Part shown: positions 45,119 through 54,548 of the stretch, in pieces
Position numbering within the stretch: position 1 is the first letter of the stretch
How the letters are laid out: each line of letters begins with the position of its first letter
Position numbers and translations under genes: made by a program
NCBI RefSeq assembly: GCF_000621785.1
Contig: NZ_KK211346.1
Span: 1 to 64,000 of the forward strand
Direction of reading: 5' to 3'
DNA from: Ruminococcus flavefaciens ND2009
Lineage (GTDB): Bacteria; Bacillota; Clostridia; Oscillospirales; Ruminococcaceae
DNA: 64,000 nucleotides
The notes under the pieces: generated by a model
Seen by the model: the letters and a program-made list of their open reading frames with translations, nothing else
Told to the model about the DNA's origin: nothing
Databases searched by the model: none

Positions 45119-46108
45119 TTGAAAACGAAGCTCAAGGGTATTAGTTATTCAAAATACGGATATCTCTTTAGTATTCCTTTTGTTGTTGCATTTTTGATAT
45201 TTACGCTGTATCCTACGATTTATACAGCAACCCTCGGTTTTACCGATTGTAGAGGTGTACTTAACGACAATTATCATTTCCTTGAACATCCCTTTGAAAA
45301 CTTCAAGGAGATCTTAAAGAATGACTCATTCCGATTATCTCTGAAGAATACTATAGTTATCTGGATAGCGAACTTTATTCCCCAGATATCAATTGCTCTT
45401 CTTCTGACTGCTTGGTTTACCTCGCATTCCAACGAGATCAGAGGAAAAGGTTTCTTCAAAGTCGTTTTCTATATGCCTAACATCATTACGGCTGCAACAG
45501 TTGCGATCCTCTTCCATTCACTGTTCAACTATCCTGTAGGCCCTGTAAACGATATCCTCGTAAGAACAGGACTCAGGGATTCATCTTATTATTTCTTTAC
45601 CAGTAAGACTGCCGCGCGTCTCATAGTTGCGTTCATTCAGTTCTGGACATGGTACGGAAATACTATGATAGTGCTCATTTCGGGTGTACTCGGAATCAGC
45701 CCTGATATCTATGAAGCGGCAGAGATCGACGGAGCGAACGGTGTTCAGACCTTCTTCCGTATTACGATACCTAATCTTAAGACAGTTTTACTGTATACAC
45801 TTATTACCAGCCTTGTCGGCGGACTGAATATGTTCGATATTCCTTTCCTCTTCCTTTCAGGAGGACCCGACAGAGCTACGCTTACCACAAGCGTATTCAT
45901 TTACAATCTTGCCTTCTCGGGCAACTACATTTACAACAGAGCGGCTGCAGCAAGTATGATAATGTGGCTGTTAATAGCGTTCTTCTCGGCTATCCTGTTC
46001 TATATCATGCGTGATAAGGATCAGATCAAGATCGATAAGGAGATCAAGAAAGCAAAGAAGGAAGCTAAAAGAGCAGCGAAGGGAGGAGTCAATCAATGGC
46101 AGTGGTAA
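45119..46108 (+). CDS. Sugar ABC transporter permease (MalF type)
   Basis: A 329-residue membrane protein with six or more hydrophobic helices and the permease EAA motif YEAAEIDGANGVQTFFRITIPNL, the MalF-type form. The tail (KKAKKEAKRAAK) is strongly basic. Start is TTG at 45119, eight bases after AAAAGGAGG; no ATG is nearby. It overlaps the next permease by 13 bases. Works with the binding protein before it and the second permease. Confidence 0.92.
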   Translation: MKTKLKGISYSKYGYLFSIPFVVAFLIFTLYPTIYTATLGFTDCRGVLNDNYHFLEHPFENFKEILKNDSFRLSLKNTIVIWIANFIPQISIALLLTAWFTSHSNEIRGKGFFKVVFYMPNIITAATVAILFHSLFNYPVGPVNDILVRTGLRDSSYYFFTSKTAARLIVAFIQFWTWYGNTMIVLISGVLGISPDIYEAAEIDGANGVQTFFRITIPNLKTVLLYTLITSLVGGLNMFDIPFLFLSGGPDRATLTTSVFIYNLAFSGNYIYNRAAAASMIMWLLIAFFSAILFYIMRDKDQIKIDKEIKKAKKEAKRAAKGGVNQWQW

Positions 46109-46947
46109 ACAAAAAAGCATCAAGCTATGCATTCAAGATATTTGCTTATGCTTTTTGTATACTCCTTACCGTTCTCAGTCTTTTCCCGTTCGTTATCATG
46201 ATCGTTAACGCTACAAGAAATACCGCTGAGATCCAGAGCCACGCTGTATCCTTCATTCCCGGACATAATTTCAGAACAAACTGGAATATCCTTATGGGAC
46301 GCGGATTCAATCCTCTGGACGGCTTTAAGAACTCTCTGATCGTATCAGTAGGTTCCACAGCCTGCAATATTTATTTCTCAACAATGACCGCATTCGCACT
46401 CGTTGCGTATGACTGGAAACTGAGAAAACCGTTCTTCACAGTTATCATGGCAGTTCTTATGATACCTGCTCAGGTAACCAGTATCGGTTTCTATTCACTC
46501 ATGTACAAGATCGGATGGGTAAACAGTTTCCTTCCCCTTATTCTTCCTTCGATCGCAGCACCTACTACTGTTTTCTTCATGAGACAGTATATGATACCCT
46601 CGCTTCCTATGGAGATACTCCAGTCAGCGAGAATCGACGGTGCAGGCGAATTCAGGATCTTCAACCAGATAGTGCTTCCCATGATGAAGCCTGCTATGGC
46701 TACACAGGCAATTTTCTCCTTCGTAACCAGCTGGAACCAGCTGTTTATGCCTCAGATACTTATCACAAGACCTGAGCTCAGAACAATGCCTATGATGGTA
46801 AGCCTCCTCAACGGTGACGCGTACAGGACCGAGTACGGTTCCGTTTATCTGGGACTGCTTTTGACAGTCGTACCTATCCTTATTGCATACTTCCTGTTGT
46901 CTAAGTACATCATCGAAGGTGTTGCACTGGGCGGCGTCAAGGGTTGA
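46096..46947 (+). CDS. Sugar ABC transporter permease (MalG type)
   Basis: A 283-residue permease with six hydrophobic helices and the EAA loop LQSARIDGAGEFRIFNQIVLPMMKP, ending with the typical GVALGGVKG. ATG at 46096 follows GGGAGG inside the end of the first permease gene. No ATP-binding gene follows, so a shared ATPase (MsmK/MsiK type) encoded elsewhere is expected, as is common for CUT1 systems in Firmicutes. Confidence 0.93.
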   Translation: MAVVNKKASSYAFKIFAYAFCILLTVLSLFPFVIMIVNATRNTAEIQSHAVSFIPGHNFRTNWNILMGRGFNPLDGFKNSLIVSVGSTACNIYFSTMTAFALVAYDWKLRKPFFTVIMAVLMIPAQVTSIGFYSLMYKIGWVNSFLPLILPSIAAPTTVFFMRQYMIPSLPMEILQSARIDGAGEFRIFNQIVLPMMKPAMATQAIFSFVTSWNQLFMPQILITRPELRTMPMMVSLLNGDAYRTEYGSVYLGLLLTVVPILIAYFLLSKYIIEGVALGGVKG

Positions 46948-46989
46948 TGTTTTCTTAATGTTATCACATTTTTCTTTCTTAAATCTTTG

Positions 46990-47018
46990 GGGACTGTACC
47001 TTCGGGTACAGTCCTCTT
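46990..47018 (+). terminator. Terminator of the xylose operon
   Basis: GGACTGTACC pairs with GGTACAGTCC around TTCG, followed by TCTTTGAG. Confidence 0.8.
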
Positions 47019-47037
47019 TGAGTTATATGGTAAAAAT

Positions 47038-47068
47038 AGCAGGCTCGGCTTTTTTCACTGAGCCTGCT
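47038..47068. terminator. Second hairpin before fhs
   Basis: AGCAGGCTC pairs with GAGCCTGCT around a T-rich loop; a back-up terminator. Confidence 0.6.
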
Positions 47069-47086
47069 ATAATATTTCCCCAGACC

Positions 47087-47115
47087 TTGCAATTAAAGAA
47101 AAAACGTGGTATAAT
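47087..47115 (+). promoter_or_regulatory. Promoter of fhs
   Basis: TTGCAA (47087-47092), 17 bases, TATAAT (47110-47115). Confidence 0.8.
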
Positions 47116-47151
47116 AAAATTACTATTACAACGACACGGAGGATATTTCTT

Positions 47152-48825
47152 ATGTTATCTGATATTGAAATCGCTCAGGCTGCCGAAATGAAGCGCATCA
47201 ATGAGATCGCTGCAACGCTCGGCATTGATGAGGAGGACATCGAGCCATACGGTCACTATAAGGCTAAGCTTTCCGAGAACCTTTTCAATAAGCTGGAAGA
47301 CAAGGAGAACGGCAAGCTCATTCTGGTCACTGCTATCAATCCTACTCCCGCAGGCGAGGGTAAGACCACTATCAGCGTCGGTCTTGCTGATGCTATGCGC
47401 AGGATAGGCAAGAACACCGTTCTTGCTCTCCGCGAGCCTTCTCTCGGTCCTGTTTTCGGAATGAAGGGCGGCGCTGCCGGCGGCGGATACGCTCAGGTAG
47501 TCCCCATGGAGGACATCAACCTTCACTTTACAGGCGATATGCACGCCATAACTGCTGCAAACAATCTTCTCTGCGCGATGATCGACAATCATCTCCAGCA
47601 GGGTAATCAGCTCCAGATAGATCAGCGCAGGATAATGTTCAAGCGCTGCATGGATATGAACGACCGTGCCCTCAGAAATATCCTTATCGGTCTCGGCGGA
47701 AGAGCCAACGGAATCCCCCGTGAGGACGGCTTCAATATCACAGTCGCTTCCGAGGTGATGGCTATTCTCTGTCTTGCTTCCGATATTGCCGACCTGAAGG
47801 AGAGACTGGGCAATATCCTCGTTGCCTATAACCTCAGCGGCGAGCCTGTCTACGCTAAGGACCTGGGCTGCACAGGCGCTATGACTGCACTCCTCAAGGA
47901 CGCTCTCAAGCCCAATCTGGTGCAGACTCTGGAAAATACTCCTGCCTTTATCCACGGCGGTCCCTTTGCTAATATCGCTCACGGCTGCAACTCACTGAGA
48001 GCTACAAAGCTTGCTCTCAAGCTGGGCGACTATACTGTTACCGAGGCAGGCTTCGGCTCTGACCTGGGTGCAGAAAAGTTTATGGACATCAAGTGCCGTA
48101 TCGGCGGACTTGCTCCCTCATGCGTTGTCCTTGTTGCAACTATCAAAGCTCTCAAGTACAACGGCGGAGTTCAGAAGCAGGATCTTGGAAAGGAAAATAT
48201 GTGGGCTCTGGAAAAGGGTATCGAGAACCTGAGAACTCACATTGAGAATATGCACAAGTTCCACGTTCCCGTAGTTGTGGCTATCAACAGATTTGCTGCA
48301 GATACCGAGAATGAGATTAAGTTCGTACAGGACTTCTGCGCTGATATGGGCGTTGAGGTATCTATGTGCGAGGTCTTCGCTAAGGGCGGCGAAGGCGGCA
48401 AGGATCTTGCTCAGAAGGTCTGCGAGACTATCGACCTTGTAAGCGGAAATGAATTCAAGCCCGTTTACGATACAGAGGCTACCATCAAGGATAAGGTGGA
48501 AAAGATCGCTAAGGAGATCTACCGCGCTGATGGCGTTATCTTTACTCCTCAGGCTGAGAAGGCTATCAAGGAGATCGAGAGCATCGGCTTCTGGGATCTG
48601 CCTATCTGCGTTGCAAAGACTCAGTACTCGCTTTCCGATAATCCCAATCTTCTCGGAAAGCCCAAAAACTTCAAGATCACTGTCCGTGACGCAAGACTGT
48701 CTTCAGGCGCAGGCTTCGTTGTTATATACACAGGCGATATTCTGACTATGCCGGGACTGCCCAAGGCTCCTGCCGCTCTCAATATCGACTGCGACAATAA
48801 CGGCAATATCACAGGACTTTTCTGA
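47152..48825 (+). CDS. fhs: Formate-tetrahydrofolate ligase
   Basis: A 557-residue enzyme making 10-formyl-THF from formate, THF and ATP. The ATP-binding loop [14 protein letters not shown] is at about 64-77; [26 protein letters not shown] and [14 protein letters not shown] are family signatures, as are ALKYNGG and [11 protein letters not shown] near the end. It supplies one-carbon units for purines and may work in acetogenic or formate-using routes. ATG at 47152 follows GGAGG. The t6A gene tsaE starts 15 bases downstream. Confidence 0.97.
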   Translation: MLSDIEIAQAAEMKRINEIAATLGIDEEDIEPYGHYKAKLSENLFNKLEDKENGKLILVTAINPTPAGEGKTTISVGLADAMRRIGKNTVLALREPSLGPVFGMKGGAAGGGYAQVVPMEDINLHFTGDMHAITAANNLLCAMIDNHLQQGNQLQIDQRRIMFKRCMDMNDRALRNILIGLGGRANGIPREDGFNITVASEVMAILCLASDIADLKERLGNILVAYNLSGEPVYAKDLGCTGAMTALLKDALKPNLVQTLENTPAFIHGGPFANIAHGCNSLRATKLALKLGDYTVTEAGFGSDLGAEKFMDIKCRIGGLAPSCVVLVATIKALKYNGGVQKQDLGKENMWALEKGIENLRTHIENMHKFHVPVVVAINRFAADTENEIKFVQDFCADMGVEVSMCEVFAKGGEGGKDLAQKVCETIDLVSGNEFKPVYDTEATIKDKVEKIAKEIYRADGVIFTPQAEKAIKEIESIGFWDLPICVAKTQYSLSDNPNLLGKPKNFKITVRDARLSSGAGFVVIYTGDILTMPGLPKAPAALNIDCDNNGNITGLF

Positions 48826-48840
48826 TCGGACGGAGTATTT

Positions 48841-49281
48841 ATGAAGATCATCACTCATTCTCCTCAGGAGACCATAGCCGCTGCGGAAAAGCTTGGCGCT
48901 ATGCTCAGGGCGGGAGATATGATAGCTTATAAAGGCGGACTTGGTGCGGGAAAAACCACCTTCACCAGAGGTCTTGCCCTTGGTATGGGGCTGGGAGACA
49001 GCGTTACTTCTCCCACCTTTGCACTTGTAAATGAATACCGCGGTGAGAATATGACTCTCTACCACTTCGATATGTACCGCATAAACTCCGAGGAGGATCT
49101 GGAGTCTACGGGCTTTTATGATTACCCATTCGAGGAAAACGTTGCGGCAGTGGAGTGGTCTGAGAATATCGCGGAATTTCTCCCAAAGGACACAATTTAT
49201 ATCACTATAAACAGCATAAGTGAGAATGACAGGGAAATAATTATCGAGGACGGTGGAAGATTTGCTGCTGCTTGGGATTGA
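48841..49281 (+). CDS. tsaE: tRNA t6A biosynthesis ATPase
   Basis: A 146-residue P-loop protein. Walker A GGLGAGKTTFTRGLA at about 35, then SPTFALVNEY, and YHFDMYRI near residue 78 and VEWSEN are the TsaE family pattern. TsaE helps TsaB-TsaD make N6-threonylcarbamoyladenosine at position 37 of ANN-decoding tRNAs. Start ATG at 48841 follows CGGAG. It overlaps tsaB by 29 bases. Confidence 0.95.
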   Translation: MKIITHSPQETIAAAEKLGAMLRAGDMIAYKGGLGAGKTTFTRGLALGMGLGDSVTSPTFALVNEYRGENMTLYHFDMYRINSEEDLESTGFYDYPFEENVAAVEWSENIAEFLPKDTIYITINSISENDREIIIEDGGRFAAAWD

Positions 49282-49957
49282 TACATCGGGAAAGACAGCT
49301 TCCGCAGCGCTTTTTGACTCAGAGACTGAGCTCTTTCTGGCTCAGAGCTCGGTTTATACCCAGAAGACCCATTCACAGGTCATTATGCCTATGGTAAAGG
49401 ACATAATGGCTCAGGCAGGGAAGGAGCTCTCTGACCTGGGCGGCATTGCAGTTGCAAACGGTCCGGGCTCATACACGGGTCTGAGGATCGGTGTAGCCGC
49501 TGTTAAGGCGCTCAGCTTCGGGCTCGGTGTGAAATGCTGCGGCGTTTCAACACTTCTGGGACTTGCCTGCAATAATCTCGCCTATAAGGGGCATATCTGC
49601 TCTATCATGAAGGCGAGGGGAGAGCTGGTCTACACCTGTACATACAAGAGCGACGGCTTCTGCGTTGAGCAGGTCACTGAGGAGCAGATGATCTCCCGTG
49701 ACGAGCTTGCGGAGTATCTGGCGCTGAATGTGGGAGAGGCTTTGCTCTGCGGAGACGGTGCTGCCGACTTCTACAATACCTACAGTTCACCCGCCTTCGT
49801 TATCGCTCCTCCACAGGGAAGGCTCCAGAGCGCTGTGGGCGTCTGCCTCGCAGGCGTTTCAAGAAAGCTCATCGACCCTGACAGCCTTGAGGTCTCTTAC
49901 CTCCAGAAGGTAAAGGCTGAGAAGGATCTGGAGGAGAAAAACAAGAATTTAGCGTAA
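49253..49957 (+). CDS. tsaB: tRNA threonylcarbamoyladenosine biosynthesis protein TsaB
   Basis: A 234-residue ASKHA-fold protein. LLGIDTSGKTASAAL and GGIAVANGPGSYTGLRIGVAAVKAL are the classical TsaB signatures. It is the partner of TsaD and TsaE in t6A synthesis; tsaD is not in the window. The start is GTG at 49253 or TTG at 49262; both fall inside tsaE and neither has an ideally placed ribosome binding site, so translation is probably coupled to tsaE. Confidence 0.94.
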   Translation: MEDLLLLGIDTSGKTASAALFDSETELFLAQSSVYTQKTHSQVIMPMVKDIMAQAGKELSDLGGIAVANGPGSYTGLRIGVAAVKALSFGLGVKCCGVSTLLGLACNNLAYKGHICSIMKARGELVYTCTYKSDGFCVEQVTEEQMISRDELAEYLALNVGEALLCGDGAADFYNTYSSPAFVIAPPQGRLQSAVGVCLAGVSRKLIDPDSLEVSYLQKVKAEKDLEEKNKNLA

Positions 49958-49979
49958 TTTTAAGATCGGAGATGTTGAT

Positions 49980-50417
49980 ATGATAGCTATCGGTTGCGAC
50001 CACGCAGGAGTGGAAATGAAAAAGGCTATAATCGAGGCTCTGTCAGTTCAGGGTTTTGATTTCATGGATCTGGGTACCGACGGTGAGCCCTGCGATTATC
50101 CCGACGTTGCTGAAAAGCTCTGTCATGAGGTGCTTGCGGGAAACTGTGAAAAGGGTATACTTATCTGCGGCACAGGTATCGGAATGTCCATAGCCGCTAA
50201 CAAGTTCAAAGGCATAAGAGCAGCTCTCTGTGCGGACTCTTTCTCTACACGCTTCACCCGTATGCACAACAACTCAAATGTAATGTGCATGGGCGCAAGA
50301 ACTCTCGGCTGCGGACTTGCCTGCGAGCTGGCTGAGATTTTCCTCACTACAGAATTTGAGGGCGGACGCCATCAGAGACGTATCGACCTTATAACAGCAA
50401 TAGAAGAAAAACAGTGA
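49980..50417 (+). CDS. rpiB: Ribose-5-phosphate isomerase B
   Basis: A 145-residue isomerase of the RpiB/LacAB family interconverting ribose-5-phosphate and ribulose-5-phosphate. GCDHAGVEMK at the N-terminus and ICGTGIGMSIAANK at about 60 are the family motifs, with catalytic His and substrate-binding Asn-Asn in HNNSNV. ATG at 49980 follows CGGAGATG. It links xylose breakdown through the pentose phosphate route (by pathway knowledge). upp follows 15 bases later. Confidence 0.95.
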   Translation: MIAIGCDHAGVEMKKAIIEALSVQGFDFMDLGTDGEPCDYPDVAEKLCHEVLAGNCEKGILICGTGIGMSIAANKFKGIRAALCADSFSTRFTRMHNNSNVMCMGARTLGCGLACELAEIFLTTEFEGGRHQRRIDLITAIEEKQ

Positions 50418-50432
50418 AGGGAGTAAATTACT

Positions 50433-51062
50433 ATGGCTGAATTACACATTATAGATCATCCTCTGGTACAGCACAAGATCTCGCTGCTCAGAGACAAGAA
50501 CACAGGTACAAAGGAGTTCCGCGAGCTGGTATCGGAGATCGCTATGTTCATCTGCTATGAGGCTACAAGAGACCTTCCTTTGAAGGAGATCGAGCTTGAG
50601 ACTCCTCTTGCAGTTGCAAAGACCAAGATAATCTCGGGCAGAAAGCTTGCTTTCATTCCCATTCTCCGTGCAGGTCTGGGCATGGTCGAGGGCGTTACAA
50701 CTCTCGTTCCTGCTGCAAAGATCGGTCATATCGGACTTTTCCGCGATCCTGTCACCAAGGAGCCTGTGAAGTACTATGCCAAGATGCCCGATGACATCAA
50801 CGAGCGTGACGCTATTATCGTTGATCCTATGCTGGCAACAGGCAACTCGGCAGTTGCAGCTATCACAGAGCTGAAAAATCTGGGCGTTAAGCACATCAAG
50901 TTCATGTGCATCATATGCTCTCCCGAGGGTGTTGAGGCTGTTCAGAAGGCTCACCCCGATGTTGAGATCTATGCAGGCGTTATGGACGAGAAGCTCAATG
51001 AGGACAAATACATTGTTCCCGGTGTGGGCGATGCAGGCGACCGTATTTTCGGTACAAAATAA
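50433..51062 (+). CDS. upp: Uracil phosphoribosyltransferase
   Basis: A 209-residue enzyme joining uracil to PRPP to form [29 protein letters not shown] (PRPP loop) and the C-terminal [16 protein letters not shown] are diagnostic. ATG at 50433 follows GAAGGGAG. It is probably the last gene of the fhs-tsaE-tsaB-rpiB-upp run, closed by the hairpin at 51078. Confidence 0.97.
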   Translation: MAELHIIDHPLVQHKISLLRDKNTGTKEFRELVSEIAMFICYEATRDLPLKEIELETPLAVAKTKIISGRKLAFIPILRAGLGMVEGVTTLVPAAKIGHIGLFRDPVTKEPVKYYAKMPDDINERDAIIVDPMLATGNSAVAAITELKNLGVKHIKFMCIICSPEGVEAVQKAHPDVEIYAGVMDEKLNEDKYIVPGVGDAGDRIFGTK

Positions 51063-51077
51063 TAGTGAAATAAAGCA

Positions 51078-51101
51078 GCCCCGAAGCATATGCTTCGGGG
51101 C
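51078..51101 (+). terminator. Terminator after upp
   Basis: GCCCCGAAGCA pairs perfectly with TGCTTCGGGGC around TA. Similar in sequence to the hairpin at 10300. Confidence 0.85.
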
Positions 51102-51124
51102 ATTATGTTTTATTTGAGTGCAAG

Positions 51125-51310
51125 ATAAATCAAAATTTAGCTCTGCTAAATTATGATTTAAGTTTAGAGTTGAGAGTTTAGAGTTGAAAGTTGTGGAGTC
51201 GCCTGCGGCGACAATATTTAAATATTGTGAGCGAAGCGAACACATTAACTCTCAACTCTCAACTTTCAACTATCAACTTAGCGCATACGCGCTAAATTAT
51301 GATTTATCTT
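51125..51310. repeat. Mobile-like palindromic repeat element, copy 2
   Basis: The core 51161-51297 is identical over 137 bases to the reverse complement of 10104-10240. Left end AAATCAAAATTTAGC and right end AAATTATGATTTA match the ends of the element at 20976. No coding capacity. Confidence 0.9.
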
Positions 51311-51342
51311 AGTAAGCTATGCTTTTGGAGAGAGCTAAAAGC

Positions 51343-52323
51343 TTATTCGATAGGGAACTTCATTCCCCACTGGCTGCGGCACTGATCCATGAGCTTCATG
51401 ACTGCCACAGTATCACTGTGGGGCACAAGTGAACTCTCAGTCAGTCCACGGTCAAGGCAGCGATGTACCTCGTCCACCTCGTACTCGTAGCCGTTTATGG
51501 CGTCCTTGTAAACGAATTTCTCCACCTCTCTGCCCTCACGGTCAAAGAGTGTAGCCTCATCAGTACAGTGGAACCAGTTCCCAAGGGTGATGAATCCCTT
51601 TGTTCCCGAAATTATGGCATTGTTGCGGAGCTGTATCTCAAATCCGTTGTCCATTGAGGAGAAGGCTCCGTTTTTGTATCTGAACAGAATAGAATTGCTC
51701 ATGTCAATTCCGTTCATCATGTGTGCGGAGCTTATTATCTCGTCGGGAACTCCAAGAAGATCATGGGTGAGGGTAATGGGATATATTCCGAGGTCAAGGA
51801 GACAGCCGCCGCCGCAGTCTGCGCGGAAAAGACGATCCTTTTCATCAAAGGGGATAAAGTTGCTGAAATCAGCTTTGATATACTCAATATCACCGATAGC
51901 TCCCGAAGCTATCCACTCCTTCATCTTGCGGTAGACAGGACGGCACTTCATCCACATAGCCTCCATGAAGAAAAGCTTCTTCTCACGGGCAAATACCAGG
52001 AGCTTCTCGGTCTGTGAGCTGTTGAGAGTAAGTGACTTCTCGCACAGCACGTTCTTTCCGTTTTCAAGGCAGAGCCATGCGTCCTCAAAGTGTGAAGCCA
52101 TGGGCGTTGCGATATAGACTATCTCCGCATCGCTGTTCTCAGCAAATTCCCGGTAGCTTCCGTAGAAGCTATTGAAGCCGAATTCATCGGCGAATTTTTT
52201 TGCCTTTTCCTCAGTTCTTGATGTAACTGCACATAGCTCTGCATTTTCACAGTGTGCCAGCGCTGTTGCAAAGGTGTGGGCTATCTTTCCTGTACCGATA
52301 ACGCCCCATTTATACTTGTGCAT
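51343..52323 (-). CDS. Gfo/Idh/MocA family oxidoreductase
   Basis: A 326-residue NAD(P)-dependent dehydrogenase. The Rossmann motif GVIGTGKIAHTFA opens the protein; CEKSLTLN at about 94 holds the catalytic-site Lys of the EKP motif (here EKS, Pro replaced by Ser); the C-terminal alpha/beta domain contains GGGCLLDLGIYPI. It belongs to the dihydrodiol dehydrogenase/1,5-anhydro sugar-type branch; substrate unknown. ATG at 52323 follows AAAGGAT. It heads toward the upp terminator, and the LURP-one-like gene lies 16 bases upstream, so the two may be co-transcribed. Confidence 0.92.
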   Translation of the reverse strand: MHKYKWGVIGTGKIAHTFATALAHCENAELCAVTSRTEEKAKKFADEFGFNSFYGSYREFAENSDAEIVYIATPMASHFEDAWLCLENGKNVLCEKSLTLNSSQTEKLLVFAREKKLFFMEAMWMKCRPVYRKMKEWIASGAIGDIEYIKADFSNFIPFDEKDRLFRADCGGGCLLDLGIYPITLTHDLLGVPDEIISSAHMMNGIDMSNSILFRYKNGAFSSMDNGFEIQLRNNAIISGTKGFITLGNWFHCTDEATLFDREGREVEKFVYKDAINGYEYEVDEVHRCLDRGLTESSLVPHSDTVAVMKLMDQCRSQWGMKFPIE

Positions 52324-52339
52324 GATAATGATCCTTTCA

Positions 52340-52819
52340 TCATGAATTGTTGGAACTGTTTGCGTCCATAACGCAGTCTATGGCAATGACTGCTGCAAGC
52401 ACCATGACTACGTCCTGTCCGTCGGCGATGTCAAGCTCATAGCTGTCGCCCCAGGTCATCCAGTGCTTGTGTACGGAAGCAACGTACATATTGCCCGAGA
52501 AAACTCTGTAATCGTGGGAGAATACCTCGCCGTCAACTCTCCAGCCTATGCGCTCAAAGACATATGAGGGCTTGAAGAATGTGAACTCCTTGACAATGTC
52601 GGTGACATACTGTCCCATTACATAGATGGAAAAGCGTGGGAGAAGCCTTAACAGCTTGCGCTCCACATAAGCTACCTCGTTGCCTGTACGGTCATAGATG
52701 TGCATTTTCCTTGCCAGAGATATCTCACCTATGGCGCTGAATAATACGTTTCCGAATTCGTCATATATCTCGGAACGCTGTCTGAGCGAAAACATCTTCT
52801 GCTTGAAATAAAGTTTCAT
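52340..52819 (-). CDS. LURP-one-related family protein
   Basis: A 159-residue protein of the LURP-one/tubby-like C-terminal fold: MKLYFKQKMFSLRQRSEIYDEFGNVLF and repeated beta-strand pairs ending with a hydrophobic helix VVMVLAAVIAIDCV, as in bacterial YxjI-like members. These are beta barrels around a helix, perhaps lipid associated; function is not known. ATG at 52819 follows GGAGG. The oxidoreductase gene lies immediately downstream. Confidence 0.8.
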   Translation of the reverse strand: MKLYFKQKMFSLRQRSEIYDEFGNVLFSAIGEISLARKMHIYDRTGNEVAYVERKLLRLLPRFSIYVMGQYVTDIVKEFTFFKPSYVFERIGWRVDGEVFSHDYRVFSGNMYVASVHKHWMTWGDSYELDIADGQDVVMVLAAVIAIDCVMDANSSNNS

Positions 52820-52862
52820 ATAAAATCCTCCATATCATTATATATCCGTACCCCACGGATAT

Positions 52863-53675
52863 TCAGTGCAGCCCCAGCTGCCAGAAGGCAACTGCGCTTG
52901 CGGCGGCGACGTTGAGTGAGTCTACACCATGGGACATGGGTATCTTCACCGTGTAGTCGCAGGCTGTGATAGTCTTGTCGGCAAGTCCCTCGCCCTCAGT
53001 ACCGAGGACTACGGCAAGCCTTTCTACGTTTTTCAGCTCGGGAGCTTCAATGCTCACTGAGTTGTCGCTGAGCGCCATTGCAGCGGTTTTGAAGCCCATT
53101 TCGCGGAGCTGCTGCGGATAGTCCGTATCGCTTGAAAGGTAGGTCCAGGGTATCTGGAACACCGTTCCCATGCTGACCCTTGATGAACGCCTGTACAGCG
53201 GGTCACAGCAGGATGGCGTCAGAAGTACGGCGTCCATGCCCAGAGCAGCTGCGGAGCGGAAAATTGCTCCGATATTGGTGGGGTTGACCACGTTTTCCAG
53301 TACAGCTATGCGCCGTGCGTTTTTGCAAAGCTCCTCGGCTGTGGGAAGGGCTCTCCGTCGGAAGGCGCACAGTGCGCCGCGGATAAGCTTGAAGCCCGTT
53401 ATGGCGGTTATCTCATCAAACTCCGCGGTATACACGGGAGCGTCTCCGCAGCGGCAGAGAAGCTCCTTCATCTGTCCCTCAATGTCCTTGTGCTCCATGA
53501 GGAGTGCATAGGGCTCATAGCCGCCGTTGAGCGCCCTTTCGATGACCTTTGGGCTCTCCGCAATGAATAGTCCCTCCGCAGGCTCAAAATAGTGCAGGAG
53601 CTGCGGCTCCGACATCAGTACGAATATTTGCAGTACATCCGTATTGCTTTTGTTTATCTCGATAATATTTGACAT
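52863..53675 (-). CDS. SpoU/TrmH family RNA 2'-O-methyltransferase
   Basis: A 270-residue SPOUT methyltransferase. An N-terminal substrate-binding domain (about 1-100) precedes the knotted domain with NPTNIGAIFRSAAALGMDAVLL (motif 1), VVLGTEGEGL (motif 2) and IPMSHGVDSLNVAAASAVAFW (motif 3). It methylates ribose in rRNA or tRNA with SAM; the target base cannot be told. ATG at 53675 follows AAAGGTAAT. Stands alone on the minus strand. Confidence 0.94.
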   Translation of the reverse strand: MSNIIEINKSNTDVLQIFVLMSEPQLLHYFEPAEGLFIAESPKVIERALNGGYEPYALLMEHKDIEGQMKELLCRCGDAPVYTAEFDEITAITGFKLIRGALCAFRRRALPTAEELCKNARRIAVLENVVNPTNIGAIFRSAAALGMDAVLLTPSCCDPLYRRSSRVSMGTVFQIPWTYLSSDTDYPQQLREMGFKTAAMALSDNSVSIEAPELKNVERLAVVLGTEGEGLADKTITACDYTVKIPMSHGVDSLNVAAASAVAFWQLGLH

Positions 53676-53700
53676 AAATTACCTTTCTGTCTGTATGGAA

Positions 53701-53756
53701 CGGCGTCCCGAAATTTAAAAGTTGTTAGCTGCTGAAGTAAATCAGAATTTGGCAGT
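53701..53756. repeat. Repeat-element end, left flank of the flavodoxin gene
   Basis: CGGCGTCCCG, GTTAGCT and GAAGTAAATCAGAATTTGGC recall pieces of the element at 20976 (CGGCGTCCCG; GAAGTAAATCAAAATTTAGC). The matching right end AAATTATGATTTATCT is at 54567-54582. Confidence 0.55.
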
Positions 53757-54548
53757 CTATTTCCTGTATGTGATCACCATTTTCTGTGAAAGTTTCTTTC
53801 CAATTTGATATATAAGCCAACCAATGACTCGTTTAAAATGCGTCATTGGTATACCTGGTGCATATCTCATACCATTGTATTTCGGCCAAAAGTTATTATC
53901 CTCAGTGGGATATTCTTTTTCGCCCTTATTATCGACGCACATGGCTTGAAATAAATTAAACGGTATCAGCACGCCCACTCCCGGAACATGTGCTTTTCCG
54001 GATTTCACATCAAGGTAAAATCTCTTCGTGATATCATATGTCCTTCGCAGATCCTTCTCAGTTGGCTTGTAGTCATTCCAGCTCAGTGCAGTTATCGGAA
54101 GCTGGTAACACTTATTAAAGCCCCACCCGGGCAACGTTGCTGCCAAAGCTTTTGTTGTACTCTCAGCAGATACACCTCCGGTTGTACTGATTATAAGAGC
54201 CTTCTTTTTGAAATATCTCGGCCTATGCAGCATAAATGCCATATGATCTGTAAAATTTTTCATAATCCCGGGCAAATGCCCCTGAAAACAGGGAATAGAG
54301 AAAATAACCGCATCGCATTCTTCTATCATATCTATTATTGGCTGCATCTTATTATGATGCGGACAAGTTTTATGTCCTTTACGAAAACAGTTGCTACATC
54401 CAGTGCAGAAGGGGATATTTATATCTGATAAATGTACTTCACAAAACTGGACCGTATTATCAATTTTCTGAATATACTTCTTTGCAATCTGAGTTAGCCG
54501 CCATGTATTCCCTTTGTGTGGTCCACCATTGAAGATCAGTATTTTCAT
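53757..54548 (-). CDS. Flavodoxin-fold NAD(P)H-dependent oxidoreductase
   Basis: A 263-residue protein. The FMN-binding opening MKILIFNGGPHKGNTW, the middle VIFSIPCFQGHLPGIMKNFTDH, and TTGG are the NADPH-dependent FMN reductase/flavodoxin pattern; a Cys cluster CTGCSNCFRKGHKTC at about 51-65 resembles that of iron-sulfur flavoproteins. The C-terminal 60 residues are basic and amphipathic. It is more AT-rich than its neighbours and is bracketed by repeat-element ends, so it was probably acquired as cargo. ATG at 54548 follows GAGGTAATTGT. Confidence 0.85.
   Translation of the reverse strand: MKILIFNGGPHKGNTWRLTQIAKKYIQKIDNTVQFCEVHLSDINIPFCTGCSNCFRKGHKTCPHHNKMQPIIDMIEECDAVIFSIPCFQGHLPGIMKNFTDHMAFMLHRPRYFKKKALIISTTGGVSAESTTKALAATLPGWGFNKCYQLPITALSWNDYKPTEKDLRRTYDITKRFYLDVKSGKAHVPGVGVLIPFNLFQAMCVDNKGEKEYPTEDNNFWPKYNGMRYAPGIPMTHFKRVIGWLIYQIGKKLSQKMVITYRK

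Noticed and set aside
47155..47982. Minus-strand frame opposite fhs
   Set aside because: Shadow of formate-tetrahydrofolate ligase codons.
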